A stretch of 64,000 bases of DNA from positions 40,724 through 104,723 of the forward strand of contig CANEYR010000007.1 of NCBI GenBank assembly GCA_947444055.1, written 5' to 3'. The DNA comes from Planctomycetota bacterium (GTDB taxonomy: Bacteria > Planctomycetota > UBA1135 > UBA2386). Positions 19,477 to 28,868 of this stretch are shown here, in pieces (the first letter of the stretch is position 1; every line of letters begins with the position of its first letter). The position numbers and the translations under genes are program-made. The notes under the pieces are model-generated. The model saw nothing but the letters and a program-made list of their open reading frames with translations. It made no database searches and had not been told where the DNA came from.

Positions 19477-22400
19477 ATGCCTCGCTTTCGCCCACCTGCA
19501 GCATTCATCTCATGGCTCGTCGCCAGTGCACTCGCGGCACAAAACGACCGACCGGCTTCGATCCCAGTCAACGTCACCGCCACCGTCGACACCGCCCTGC
19601 TGACAACCACTGGCCGCGCCTCGCTCAAGCTGCGGTTCGTCTGCGAGGAAGGGCTCGACCGACCGTTCTCGGTGCGCGTCGAACTGCGCCGTGGTGGCCG
19701 CCTCATCGTGCGCCGCGACCACGCGCCGCCGAGCCCGACCAAGCAATGGGTGAAGGCCAAGCCGATCGAGTACGAGTTGCCGTTGGTGTTCCGCACGCCG
19801 CCGGTCGGTGTGATCGCTGGCGACACGATCGAGGTGTGCCTCGGTTTCTTCGATCCAGCGAGCGACACCGTCGTGCCCCCGCTGTCGCGTTCTGCAGGCA
19901 GTGACGGCCTCGCTGCCGTCGCCACGTTCGTGTTTCCGGATCTCTCGGGCACGCCCGACGCCGCGGCGGTTGAGGCGACCATCGCGTCCTCACTCGCGCT
20001 GGCCGCCAAGCAGCCGCACGAAGCGTGGGACCAGCTCGAGTTCACGTTCCGTCGCATCGACGACTATGCGCAGAAGGACAAGCTGCAGAAGGCCTTGCTC
20101 ACCGTCGGACGCATGCCGCCAGCGACGTTGACGTTCGAAGAGCACGACATCGTGCGCGCGCGCCTACGCGACGAACGCACTCGCTACCTGCGCCAAGTCG
20201 CGGGTCGCATGCACGACCGCGGCACGTTCCTTGGCGCCTTGTTGCTGCTCGATGAAGTCGGCGGCGCTTTGCAAGAAGGTGCCGACCAAGCCGTGCTCGG
20301 CGCGCTGGGCGATGCGAAACGGGTGAGCCAAGATCGCGACGGCATCATCGCCAAGCTGTTTGCCCTCACCGAAGTGCAAGAAGCCGAACTCGCTGCCCTC
20401 GACGCCAAGTTGCCGCGTGGCCTGCCACGCCTCGAACCCTGCGTGAAGATGGCGAAGGATCGTGCGCAGCGCGCCGTCGCGCGCGACCTGGTTCGCGCCC
20501 TCGAATGGAACTCCGAGACCCGCGACGTGGCGTTGGCGGCGCGCAAGCTGATCGAAGCGGAGTGGCTCGCCGACGTTCCCGCCGAGGAACGCGCCGAAGC
20601 CGACGCCGCGAGAAACCACCCCAGTTGGGCGCGCACGACGTCGCGGCCGAGCCACCGTTTTGTCGTGATCGGGCCCAAGCAGCTCGTCGACGGCATTCTC
20701 GACGAGAGCTTGCTGCGTTTCGATCTCGCCTACCTCTACATCACCGATCTGTTCGGTCGCGTGCCCAACCCCGACGGCGACCGCGTCACCGTCTACTGGA
20801 AGGAGCTGTGGGAATTTGGCGGTGGCGTCGGCGGCGGCAAAATCATCGACATCGGCAATGCCGATGCGGCGGCCAAGGCGACGCGCGTCGACAATGGCTT
20901 GCTCTACCACGAGCTGACGCACTGCGTCGACGACACGACGCCGGTTTATCCAGGCTTCCGCGAAGGACTCGCTGACTTCGGGGCTGCGTTCGCGCAGATG
21001 GAACTCGGCCAAGTCGCCGGCGGCCGCGCCGCCATCGGCATGGCGACGCGCGCCTTCCTGCAGGACTACCTCGATCGCGACCTCGAGTACTGGCGCATCC
21101 CCAACTACGGCCCAAGCGCCGGCTTCTTGCTGCACTTCATCACCACCTACGGCAAGAGTGGCGACGGCTATCGCTGGCAGCTCTACCGCAAGTTCTTCCG
21201 CGACTTCCGCGCCTGCCGAGTGAAGGACGCCCGCACACCGACGCTGGCGCGCGCCTTCGCGTTCCATCTGACCGCAGCGTTCGGTGACAAGGCTTTCGAC
21301 GACTTGCTGCGCTTCCGCTGGCCGCTGTTGCCGAGTGACCTGGCAGCAGTGCGGCGCGAACAAGAGGCGGCGAAGAAGGTCTCGCCCGGGCCAACCTTCG
21401 ACGACCTGCCGGGCTCGCCGGTGCCGCGCGATCGCATCGCGAGTCGACTGGAGAGCGAGCAAGCCGACCTCGACGACTACGCGCAAGAACTCGGCGTCGT
21501 GCGCGATTGGTGGGTCATCGGACCGCTGCGGCGCCCCGGCGTCGATCCGGATGCGTTCCGCTTTCCGCCCGAAACTGAGATCGACCTGAAGGCCCGCTAC
21601 GAGAGCATCAACAACAACCCGACGTGGCAACGCCCCGGCGAGAAGCCGGTCACCGTCGAACCGACCGGCTGGCTGCAGTTCGACTTCCCCTACATGGACG
21701 ACAGCGCGATCTATGCGCTGACGCACGTCACGGTCGGAGCTGACACCGACGCGTGGCTGCACCTGCGGGCAGACGACGACGTCACGCTCTTCGTCAACGA
21801 CGAGCTGATCGGCAAACACGACTTAGCTGGCGGCCCGCTCGGACCTTGGCGGCCCAATTGGCGCGTGCAACTGCCCGACGCGATCCGTTTGGCCGTGACC
21901 CTGAAGAAGGGCCGCAACAAGGTGCTGGTGAAGGTGCGCAACAGCTACGGCGGTTCTGGCCTCACGCTCGCCATCGCGCAACGCAACGGACTGCCGCTGC
22001 CAGACTGGAGCACCGATCTCGACCCGCCGAGCAAGAAGCTCGCGGCGATCGAACAGCCTGATAGCAAGCGGTGGCCGTCGCGCTTCCGGGCCCGCTTCGA
22101 CACCGCCAGCGCGCACCGCAAACTGGACACCACCGTCGGCAAGTGGCGTACCCGCAACGGCGCGCTCGAAGGCTTTGCCACCGACCGCGAAGTCGAGTGG
22201 CGCAAGTACACCGTGCGACCAGGCTTTCCCAAGGACTCGCCATCCAACCTCGCGTGGCTGCCGGAGAAGGCCACCGACCAACTCGACGCGTTCCATCTCG
22301 CGATCGATCTGCCAGCGGGAAGTGCCGCGCCGAAGGCCTGTGTGATCGTGCAAGGCGACGGCATGCGCGATGCCCTGTCGGGATGGACGCTGATCCTCGA

Positions 22401-22677
22401 GCCGCACGGCGACCGAGTGCGCGCTTACCTCGAACGCTACGACGCGCGCATCTACATGTCTGACCTCGTGCCGTTCGTCACCGACGCCAAGAAAACGACA
22501 CCCCTCACACTCACCTACAGCCCACGGCGGCTGTCGGTTCGGCTCGGCGACCAAGTGTTGTTCGACCAGGCGCCACTGCTGCCGATCCCCGGCAAGCATC
22601 GCATCGGCATCGCGACCTGGGGCGAAGCGCTGCGCATCGAGGAGATCGAGCTGCGCGGGCCGACGCGCACACGCTGA
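19477..22677 (+). CDS. large secreted protein with gluzincin-like HELTH...E motif and C-terminal beta-sandwich/LamG-like domains
   Basis: Signal peptide; LLYHELTHCVDDTTPVYPGFREGLADFGAAF; WLHLRADDDVTLFVNDELIGKHD (PA14-like); C-term GWTLILEPHGDRVRAYL...RLSVRLGDQVLFDQAP...HRIGIATWGEALRIEEIELRG. Confidence 0.75.
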   Translation: MPRFRPPAAFISWLVASALAAQNDRPASIPVNVTATVDTALLTTTGRASLKLRFVCEEGLDRPFSVRVELRRGGRLIVRRDHAPPSPTKQWVKAKPIEYELPLVFRTPPVGVIAGDTIEVCLGFFDPASDTVVPPLSRSAGSDGLAAVATFVFPDLSGTPDAAAVEATIASSLALAAKQPHEAWDQLEFTFRRIDDYAQKDKLQKALLTVGRMPPATLTFEEHDIVRARLRDERTRYLRQVAGRMHDRGTFLGALLLLDEVGGALQEGADQAVLGALGDAKRVSQDRDGIIAKLFALTEVQEAELAALDAKLPRGLPRLEPCVKMAKDRAQRAVARDLVRALEWNSETRDVALAARKLIEAEWLADVPAEERAEADAARNHPSWARTTSRPSHRFVVIGPKQLVDGILDESLLRFDLAYLYITDLFGRVPNPDGDRVTVYWKELWEFGGGVGGGKIIDIGNADAAAKATRVDNGLLYHELTHCVDDTTPVYPGFREGLADFGAAFAQMELGQVAGGRAAIGMATRAFLQDYLDRDLEYWRIPNYGPSAGFLLHFITTYGKSGDGYRWQLYRKFFRDFRACRVKDARTPTLARAFAFHLTAAFGDKAFDDLLRFRWPLLPSDLAAVRREQEAAKKVSPGPTFDDLPGSPVPRDRIASRLESEQADLDDYAQELGVVRDWWVIGPLRRPGVDPDAFRFPPETEIDLKARYESINNNPTWQRPGEKPVTVEPTGWLQFDFPYMDDSAIYALTHVTVGADTDAWLHLRADDDVTLFVNDELIGKHDLAGGPLGPWRPNWRVQLPDAIRLAVTLKKGRNKVLVKVRNSYGGSGLTLAIAQRNGLPLPDWSTDLDPPSKKLAAIEQPDSKRWPSRFRARFDTASAHRKLDTTVGKWRTRNGALEGFATDREVEWRKYTVRPGFPKDSPSNLAWLPEKATDQLDAFHLAIDLPAGSAAPKACVIVQGDGMRDALSGWTLILEPHGDRVRAYLERYDARIYMSDLVPFVTDAKKTTPLTLTYSPRRLSVRLGDQVLFDQAPLLPIPGKHRIGIATWGEALRIEEIELRGPTRTR

Positions 22678-22690
22678 CCTGCGCGGTAAC

Positions 22691-24601
22691 TCAGTTGCCG
22701 ACCACCGCGACCAGACCGTTCGACGATGCGAACGTGGTACCGTCGAACGTGCTGGCCTGCGCCGTCAGCGAGTAGGCGAGCAGAGCCGGAACGGCCGGCA
22801 CGTTCACCAGGTAGCTGCTGGCGCCAGCAGTGACCGGGGCGAGCACCGCGGCGAGCGTGGGGTTGATGTAGGCAAAGCAGCCAGCGGCATTGATCACCGT
22901 GAGCTCGATGCCGAACGGCAGCGCCTGCTCGCCAAACCAGAAGGTGCAGAACGGCGCGCTGGCCGACACGTTGGTCGCGGCGAGCGTCCAGGTGCTGGCG
23001 AGCTGCGGCAAGTTGCTGGCGAGCGTCAGCGGCTGCACGGCCGGGCAACCGGTGCCAAACGGGGTGGCAACGGCGACACCGGTGCCGATGGCGAACACGC
23101 TCAGGGTGCCGTTGCCCTCACTCACGACCGCCACCAGCGCGCGACCGGTGGCGTTCTCGTTCGCGGCGAGGAACTGCAGACCCTCTGGTAGGGTGCTGCC
23201 AAGGCCGCTCTCACCGGCGACGTTGATGACGTCGAGCAACGTCGGCGCGGCCGGGTTGCTGACGTCGTAGATCATCACCGCGTTGCTGCGCTCGAGGCCG
23301 ACGAACAGCATCGGCACACCATCGACGATGCCGAACGTCACAGACTCGGGCTCCGGGCCCTTGTCGTCCGAGCGACTGTCGTCCAGCAGACCGCGCGCGA
23401 GCATCGCCTGCTCGATCTGCGCGCCGGAGTCGAACACCTTGACGCCAGCGGTAGTCCAGATCGTGAACGAGCGCCCGCCAAAGCAGTAGAGCTGGTCGAT
23501 GTCGCCGTCGTTGTCGGTGTCGCCCCGCGCCCGGTCGTAATCGCTGGTCACGAAGTTGAGGCGGCCGAGCACCGCGTTGGCGTTGAGTTGGGCCAGCGTG
23601 TAGAGGCCGGTCTCGGGGGTAGGGTCCTCGGCGTCGAGGACGAAGTCGTTGTCGAGACTGGCGCCGCGCGTCTCATCGTCGAAGCCCGCGAAGTCGGCGC
23701 GGCTGTCGCCTTCGTTGGCCGTCGCCAGGTAGGTGACGCCGCCGATCGTGAACGAGCAGATCGCGTCGGGCATGTAGATGCCGCGGATCGGGAAGTTCTG
23801 GAAGTTGCCGACGATGCCGTCTTGGTTCGACGGATCGAGCTGGTTACCCGGCAGCGCGTGGTTCTTCTCGCCCAATGGGAGGATGTTGGTGACGGTCGCG
23901 GTCGCGATGTCCACCACGGCTATGGCATTGGCCTCCTGCATCGTCACGTAGGCCGTCGTGCTGGTGCTGTCGATCGTCAGGTACTCGGGCTCGAGGTCCT
24001 GGGCGAGCGTGATGCCGTTCTGGTCCGTGATGCGCACACCCAGCGCCTTCAACGCCGCCTTCTGGCCGTTCCACGGCACGAAGCTCGCGGTCGACGCGGT
24101 GCGCGACGCGAGGTCGACGATGCTCACCGAGCCCTCGGGGTTGATCAGGCCGGTGGCCAAGTCGGCTTCGCCTTCGTTGGCGGTCAGCACCTTCAGCCCG
24201 TCCGGCGTGAACGCGATCATGTCGGGCATCGCGCCGATCGTCACGGCCGGGCCGTTCGCGGCGGCGGTGGCGGCATCGAAAAACTGCACGGCACCCGGAG
24301 CCTGGCCGGTCACGCCCTCGACGGCGACCGCGACGAGGCCGTTCTTGACCGCGACGCTATTCGGATGACCGGTGAGCGCGATCGACGTCACGAAGGTCAG
24401 GCCGCCGGTCGCCGACATGGCGAACACGTTGAGCGAGGCGTTGCCCGGGTTGGTCACGAAGAACCGGCCGCTGGCCGCGTCGAAGGCGCCGATTTCGCCG
24501 GCTGCGTTGGCTGACTGGATCGTGGCGAGATGGGTGTGGGAGACCTGTGCTCCGAGCGAAGCGGTCGCAACGAGAGCGACGGTGGAAATCCGGATCGTCA
24601 T
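22691..24601 (-). CDS. choice-of-anchor I family beta-propeller protein
   Basis: GEIGAFDAASGRFFVTN...LNVFAMSATGGLTFVTSIALTGHPNSVAVKNGLVAVAVEG...PGAVQFFDAATAAANGPAVTIGAMPDMIAFTPDGLKVLTANEGE typical of the family; C-terminal ...FASSNGLVAVVGN module. Confidence 0.85.
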   Translation of the reverse strand: MTIRISTVALVATASLGAQVSHTHLATIQSANAAGEIGAFDAASGRFFVTNPGNASLNVFAMSATGGLTFVTSIALTGHPNSVAVKNGLVAVAVEGVTGQAPGAVQFFDAATAAANGPAVTIGAMPDMIAFTPDGLKVLTANEGEADLATGLINPEGSVSIVDLASRTASTASFVPWNGQKAALKALGVRITDQNGITLAQDLEPEYLTIDSTSTTAYVTMQEANAIAVVDIATATVTNILPLGEKNHALPGNQLDPSNQDGIVGNFQNFPIRGIYMPDAICSFTIGGVTYLATANEGDSRADFAGFDDETRGASLDNDFVLDAEDPTPETGLYTLAQLNANAVLGRLNFVTSDYDRARGDTDNDGDIDQLYCFGGRSFTIWTTAGVKVFDSGAQIEQAMLARGLLDDSRSDDKGPEPESVTFGIVDGVPMLFVGLERSNAVMIYDVSNPAAPTLLDVINVAGESGLGSTLPEGLQFLAANENATGRALVAVVSEGNGTLSVFAIGTGVAVATPFGTGCPAVQPLTLASNLPQLASTWTLAATNVSASAPFCTFWFGEQALPFGIELTVINAAGCFAYINPTLAAVLAPVTAGASSYLVNVPAVPALLAYSLTAQASTFDGTTFASSNGLVAVVGN

Positions 24602-24796
24602 GGGGATTGGCGTTCTGGTGCGGGGGCGTGCGTGGAGGGTCGCAAAAGCCCGCCGCAGGAGGCGAGCAGCACGACCCGAACGCGGCACAGTTCATCGCGC
24701 AATTGCGAAGAGCCGGCGCGGCGCATGTGAATGAATGGCGAGGATTCGGCGTGCCTGCAGCTGCGATCACCGGAATCAGACCTCGGCGTCGCGAAC

Positions 24797-26635
24797 TCAG
24801 CGACCCAGGGCCTCAAGCTCAGCCAAGATCACCGCCTCGCCAGGCCGCAGCGCCGCCGCCTTCTGCAGCGCCACCCGCGCCTCCTGCTTTCGCCCCAGGC
24901 GCGCCAACACGCGGCCGAGATTGAACTGCGACGCGAAGTAGTCGGGCTCCAACGCCAAGGCTCGTTCGAAGTGCGCCGCCGCCAATTCGAGTCGGTTGAG
25001 CTGAAAGTGCGCCGTCGCCACGTTGTTGTGCACGATCGACGAATTGGGCAACGACTTCAGCGCCACTTCGAAGTGCGCCAGCGCCTCCTCGGTGCGGCCA
25101 TCGCGCGCGACGAGCGTGCCAAGTTGCAGGTGCGCCAAGCCACGCGCCGGATCGCGCCGCAGCGCCTCTTCGTAATGCGCCCTGGCCTCCGCAAATCGCC
25201 GATCCGACTCCGCGCACAAACCGAGTTCGATGGCGACGTCGGCGAGGCCCGGCGCCAATTGCTCGGCACGCTGCGCGGCGGTGACCGCGGCCTTGTTGTC
25301 GCCGCGCTCACGCAGCAAGCGCGCCCGTCGCAACCACACATTCCACGCCGTCGGCACCTTCTCGAGGTCGCGCGCCACCATCGCTTCGTCGAGCCGCGCT
25401 CGCTGCGCGCGGTCGGCGGTCGTCACCGCCAGCGTCAACGTCCCCATCTCGTCCGTGGACGACTGACCAAAACGCACTCGTCGCGGCGGTCGCACCGGGT
25501 TGCCAGGGTTGCGATCACTGTTGTCGTAGACGTATTCGATCGATAGACGCGTTCCTGCGGGCAACGTCAACGGCGTGCGCAAGCGGTAGTCGTCCTGCCA
25601 ATCGAAGTCCCACGCCTCGATCGCGAACACCACCTGCTCACTGCCGTCAGGCAGCTTCGCCACGCCGCGCAGGCGACGACAGACGAAGTGCGCATGCGGA
25701 TAGATGGCGTGGATCGTCACCGGCACCGGCACGTCGAGGTGGTCGCGCAGCACAAAGTCGGCGACACCCGGCGCGATGTCGATCGCTTCCGAGAACAACA
25801 CCACGGGCACGAAGGTCGTCTGCGTCGGCGTCTCAGTGAAGTAGAAGCCGATCTCCGGCTGCACCACTTCGGCCTTGCCCGTGGGCACCAGGTGCAGCTG
25901 CAGAACCAAATCGTCGCCCGGTCGCAACCGCCAGGCACTTCCCGGCACATTGCGGCGCACGCTCTTGCCAGGAGTCCAGCCAAGGAAGTGGCCGTCGGGC
26001 GGAATCGCCGCGCCGAGCGTCATGCCCGCAAAGCCAGGCTCGGCATCCAGCGCATCGAGCCGCCGCGACTCGCGCGTGCCGTCGACGCCGAGCACGGCGT
26101 GATGCACGGCGCGACTGCCTGGCCGAATCTCGATCGCTTCGACGAAGCGCAGACGCAGTTCCTCGACGGGAATCACCAGGTTGCGCACCACGTCGGGGCC
26201 ACTCGCCGGCACCGACAACGCGATCGGCGCCTTCACGATCAGATCGGGTTCGCGCAGTTGCCAGCCACTCGCAAAGACTGGCGGCGGCGGCTCACTCGCC
26301 TGGTCACCGCGCGGCCCCCCCGCCTCGGCCCACCGCCGCAGCGTCTCCACCTCGGCCGTGGCCAAGCGGCGGTCATCGACGAATTCGCCGTGCGTTGGCA
26401 ACCACGGCGGCATCAAGCGCTGCTGCGTCACTTCCACGATCTGCGCCCGCCGCTTCCACACCTCGTCGAAGCCGAGCAGCGAGAACGGTGCAGGTTGCCC
26501 CGGTCGATGGCAGCCACAACACGATCGGTAGATGATCGGCGCCACCTCGCGCGCAAACGTCGGCGCCTCGGCCTGCGCCAGCGCCGCCACGCTGAGCAGC
26601 GCGTGCATCATCAGGAACGAAGGGCGGTCGACCAT
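24797..26635 (-). CDS. secreted CxxCH protein with Cu type II monooxygenase-like domain and C-terminal TPRs
   Basis: APIIYRSCCGCHRPGQPAPFSLLGFDEV; His-containing EIRPGSRAVHHAVLGVD and IYPHAHFVCRRLRG; TPRs LAHLQLGTLVARDGRTEEALAHFEVALK and FASQFNLGRVLARLGRKQEARVALQKA. Confidence 0.8.
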   Translation of the reverse strand: MVDRPSFLMMHALLSVAALAQAEAPTFAREVAPIIYRSCCGCHRPGQPAPFSLLGFDEVWKRRAQIVEVTQQRLMPPWLPTHGEFVDDRRLATAEVETLRRWAEAGGPRGDQASEPPPPVFASGWQLREPDLIVKAPIALSVPASGPDVVRNLVIPVEELRLRFVEAIEIRPGSRAVHHAVLGVDGTRESRRLDALDAEPGFAGMTLGAAIPPDGHFLGWTPGKSVRRNVPGSAWRLRPGDDLVLQLHLVPTGKAEVVQPEIGFYFTETPTQTTFVPVVLFSEAIDIAPGVADFVLRDHLDVPVPVTIHAIYPHAHFVCRRLRGVAKLPDGSEQVVFAIEAWDFDWQDDYRLRTPLTLPAGTRLSIEYVYDNSDRNPGNPVRPPRRVRFGQSSTDEMGTLTLAVTTADRAQRARLDEAMVARDLEKVPTAWNVWLRRARLLRERGDNKAAVTAAQRAEQLAPGLADVAIELGLCAESDRRFAEARAHYEEALRRDPARGLAHLQLGTLVARDGRTEEALAHFEVALKSLPNSSIVHNNVATAHFQLNRLELAAAHFERALALEPDYFASQFNLGRVLARLGRKQEARVALQKAAALRPGEAVILAELEALGR

Positions 26636-26637
26636 GG

Positions 26638-28770
26638 TCACTTCGTGATGCCGACCTGCGACAGCATCCACGCCATCTCGAAGGCCCGGTCGCGCCAGCG
26701 GTCGTAGCGCCCCGAAGCCCCACCGTGGCCCGCCGCCTCCAGCTTGCACTGCAGCAACAGCTGGCTGCTGTCGGCCTTCAAGGTCCGCAGCTTGGCGACG
26801 TACTTGGCGGGCTCCCAATACATCACCTGGGAATCATTGAAGCTCGTCGTCACCAAGGTCGCCGGATAGGCCGCCGCCGACAGGTTTTCGTACGGGCTGT
26901 ACGACAGCATGTACTCAAACGCCGCCTTCTCGTTGGGATTGCCCCACTCAAGGTACTCACCGACGGTCAGCGGCAACGACGCATCCATCATCGTGTTCAT
27001 CACGTCGACGAACGGCACCGCACTGTGCACGGCGCGGAACAGATCGGGCCGCATGTTGGCGACCGCACCCATCAAGAGCCCCCCGGCACTGCCGCCTTCG
27101 ATCACGAGACGATCCTTCTGCGTGCACTTGGTGGCAATCAAGTGCTCGGCGCAGTCGATGAAGTCCGTGAAGGTGTTCCTCTTCTTTTGCAACATGCCGT
27201 CCTTGTGCCAGCGGTCGCCAAGGTCGTTGCCGCCGCGAATGTGCGCAATTGCGAAGGCCATGCCGCGATCGAGCAGGCTGATGCGGTTGCTGTCGAACGA
27301 CGCCGGCATCGCAAATCCGTACGAGCCGTACGCATACAGCCACAGGGGCGCCGTGCCATCGCGTGGCAAGCCATCGCGGTAGACGATCGAAATCGGCACC
27401 TGCACGCCATCGCGCGCCTTCGCCCACATTCGCTCGGTGCGGTACTTCGTGGCGTCGTAGCCAGCGACCTCCTGCTGCTTCTTCAGCGTGCGCGCGCCGT
27501 TCGCCAGGTCGTAGTCGTACACACAGGACGGCGTCACCATCGACTGGTAGTTGATGCGATAGCTCGTCGACGTGAACTCCGGCGTGCCGCCCGACGACGC
27601 ACTGTAGACCGCTTCGGGGAACGCGATCTCGCGCCACGCGCCGCTGGCAAAGTCGAGCACGCGAAACCGCGGCAGCGCCTGCATGCGTTCTTGCACCACC
27701 GCGTAGTTGGCAAAGACGTCGAAGCCGGTGACAAACACGCCGGCCCTCGCCGGCACCAGTTCCTTGCCGTTCTCCAGCTTGGCTTCGCCCACCGGCACCT
27801 GCACGACCCGAAAGTCCTCGGCCTTGTCGTTGGTGACGACGAAGAACGAACCGTCGCGGTGGTCGAAGCGATAGCGATGGCCCTTCGCGCGCGGCAGCAG
27901 CACGCGCCATGCCGCCTTCGGGGTGCGCGCATCCAGGTATCGCCACTCCGCACTGTCCGTGCTGCCGGCACCGACCATCAGGAAGCGCTTGTCGCGCGTG
28001 CGCGCCACGCCGATGCGAAACAGCTCGTCCTTCTCTTCCAACAACAGCTCGGGGGCTTGGCCGAGTTCGAGCCGCCACAGTTGGTTTGACCGCTTGGTCA
28101 CCTCCTCCTCGGTGACGAAGAACAGCGTCTTGCCATCGGCCGCCCATTCGACCGAGGTCACACGCACTGCGAGGTCCGGCTGGATCGTGCCGGTGCGCAG
28201 ATCCTTCACGTGCAGCGAGTACTGGCGAAAGCCCGTGACGTCAGTCGTGTAGGCGAGCAGGTGGTCATCGTCGCTGACTTGTTGGTCGCCGAGCCCAAGG
28301 TAGGCCAGCCCCTTGGCCATCTCGTTCTGGTCGAGCATCACCTGCTCCGCGACCGTCTCGTCGTAGCTCAATGCCGCCGACGCCGGGCGCCGACACACGA
28401 TCGGGTACTGCAGCCCATCGACGGTGCGCGAGTAATAGAAGTGCCGCCCATCGCGAACGGGCACGCTGAGGTCGGTCTGCTTCACGCGCGCGACCAGCTC
28501 GCGATACAGCGTCTCCTGCAGCGGCTGCAGGTTCTGCGTCATCGCCTTCGTGTACGCATTCTCGGCCTGCAGATAGGCGACGACTTCTGGGTTGCCCTTC
28601 TCACGCAGCCAAAACCACGGGTCGGTGAAGGTGCGGCCGTGCCATTGCTCCTTGTGCTCGACTCGCTTGGCCACTGGCGGCAGCGGCACCGCCTGCGCCA
28701 CCACCGCGACGGCGAAGAGCGTGAAGGCAATGCACGCGGAGAAGAACTTGGCGACGAGGTGGCTTGGCAT
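26638..28770 (-). CDS. S9A prolyl oligopeptidase (protease II-like), secreted
   Basis: LWLYAYGSYGFAMPASFDSNRISLLDRGMAFAIAHIRGGNDLGDRWHKDGMLQKKRNTFTDFIDCAEHL...LVIEGGSAGGLLMGAVANMRPDLF. Confidence 0.93.
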   Translation of the reverse strand: MPSHLVAKFFSACIAFTLFAVAVVAQAVPLPPVAKRVEHKEQWHGRTFTDPWFWLREKGNPEVVAYLQAENAYTKAMTQNLQPLQETLYRELVARVKQTDLSVPVRDGRHFYYSRTVDGLQYPIVCRRPASAALSYDETVAEQVMLDQNEMAKGLAYLGLGDQQVSDDDHLLAYTTDVTGFRQYSLHVKDLRTGTIQPDLAVRVTSVEWAADGKTLFFVTEEEVTKRSNQLWRLELGQAPELLLEEKDELFRIGVARTRDKRFLMVGAGSTDSAEWRYLDARTPKAAWRVLLPRAKGHRYRFDHRDGSFFVVTNDKAEDFRVVQVPVGEAKLENGKELVPARAGVFVTGFDVFANYAVVQERMQALPRFRVLDFASGAWREIAFPEAVYSASSGGTPEFTSTSYRINYQSMVTPSCVYDYDLANGARTLKKQQEVAGYDATKYRTERMWAKARDGVQVPISIVYRDGLPRDGTAPLWLYAYGSYGFAMPASFDSNRISLLDRGMAFAIAHIRGGNDLGDRWHKDGMLQKKRNTFTDFIDCAEHLIATKCTQKDRLVIEGGSAGGLLMGAVANMRPDLFRAVHSAVPFVDVMNTMMDASLPLTVGEYLEWGNPNEKAAFEYMLSYSPYENLSAAAYPATLVTTSFNDSQVMYWEPAKYVAKLRTLKADSSQLLLQCKLEAAGHGGASGRYDRWRDRAFEMAWMLSQVGITK

Positions 28771-28868
28771 GAGGTTCGCAGGCGGCGCAGTGCCGAGGTG
28801 CATTCATACGCACCGCGCGCCTGCCTCGCGAGCCGCAGCCGCAGAGGCCGATCGTCAATTCGGCGCGT

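Noticed and set aside
18015-20057. 680-aa minus ORF over the ABC-F gene
   Set aside because: Antisense to ABC-F with all expected motifs on the plus strand; high-GC shadow ORF.
20164-21819. 551-aa minus ORF
   Set aside because: Shadow ORF opposite the 1066-aa secreted protein.
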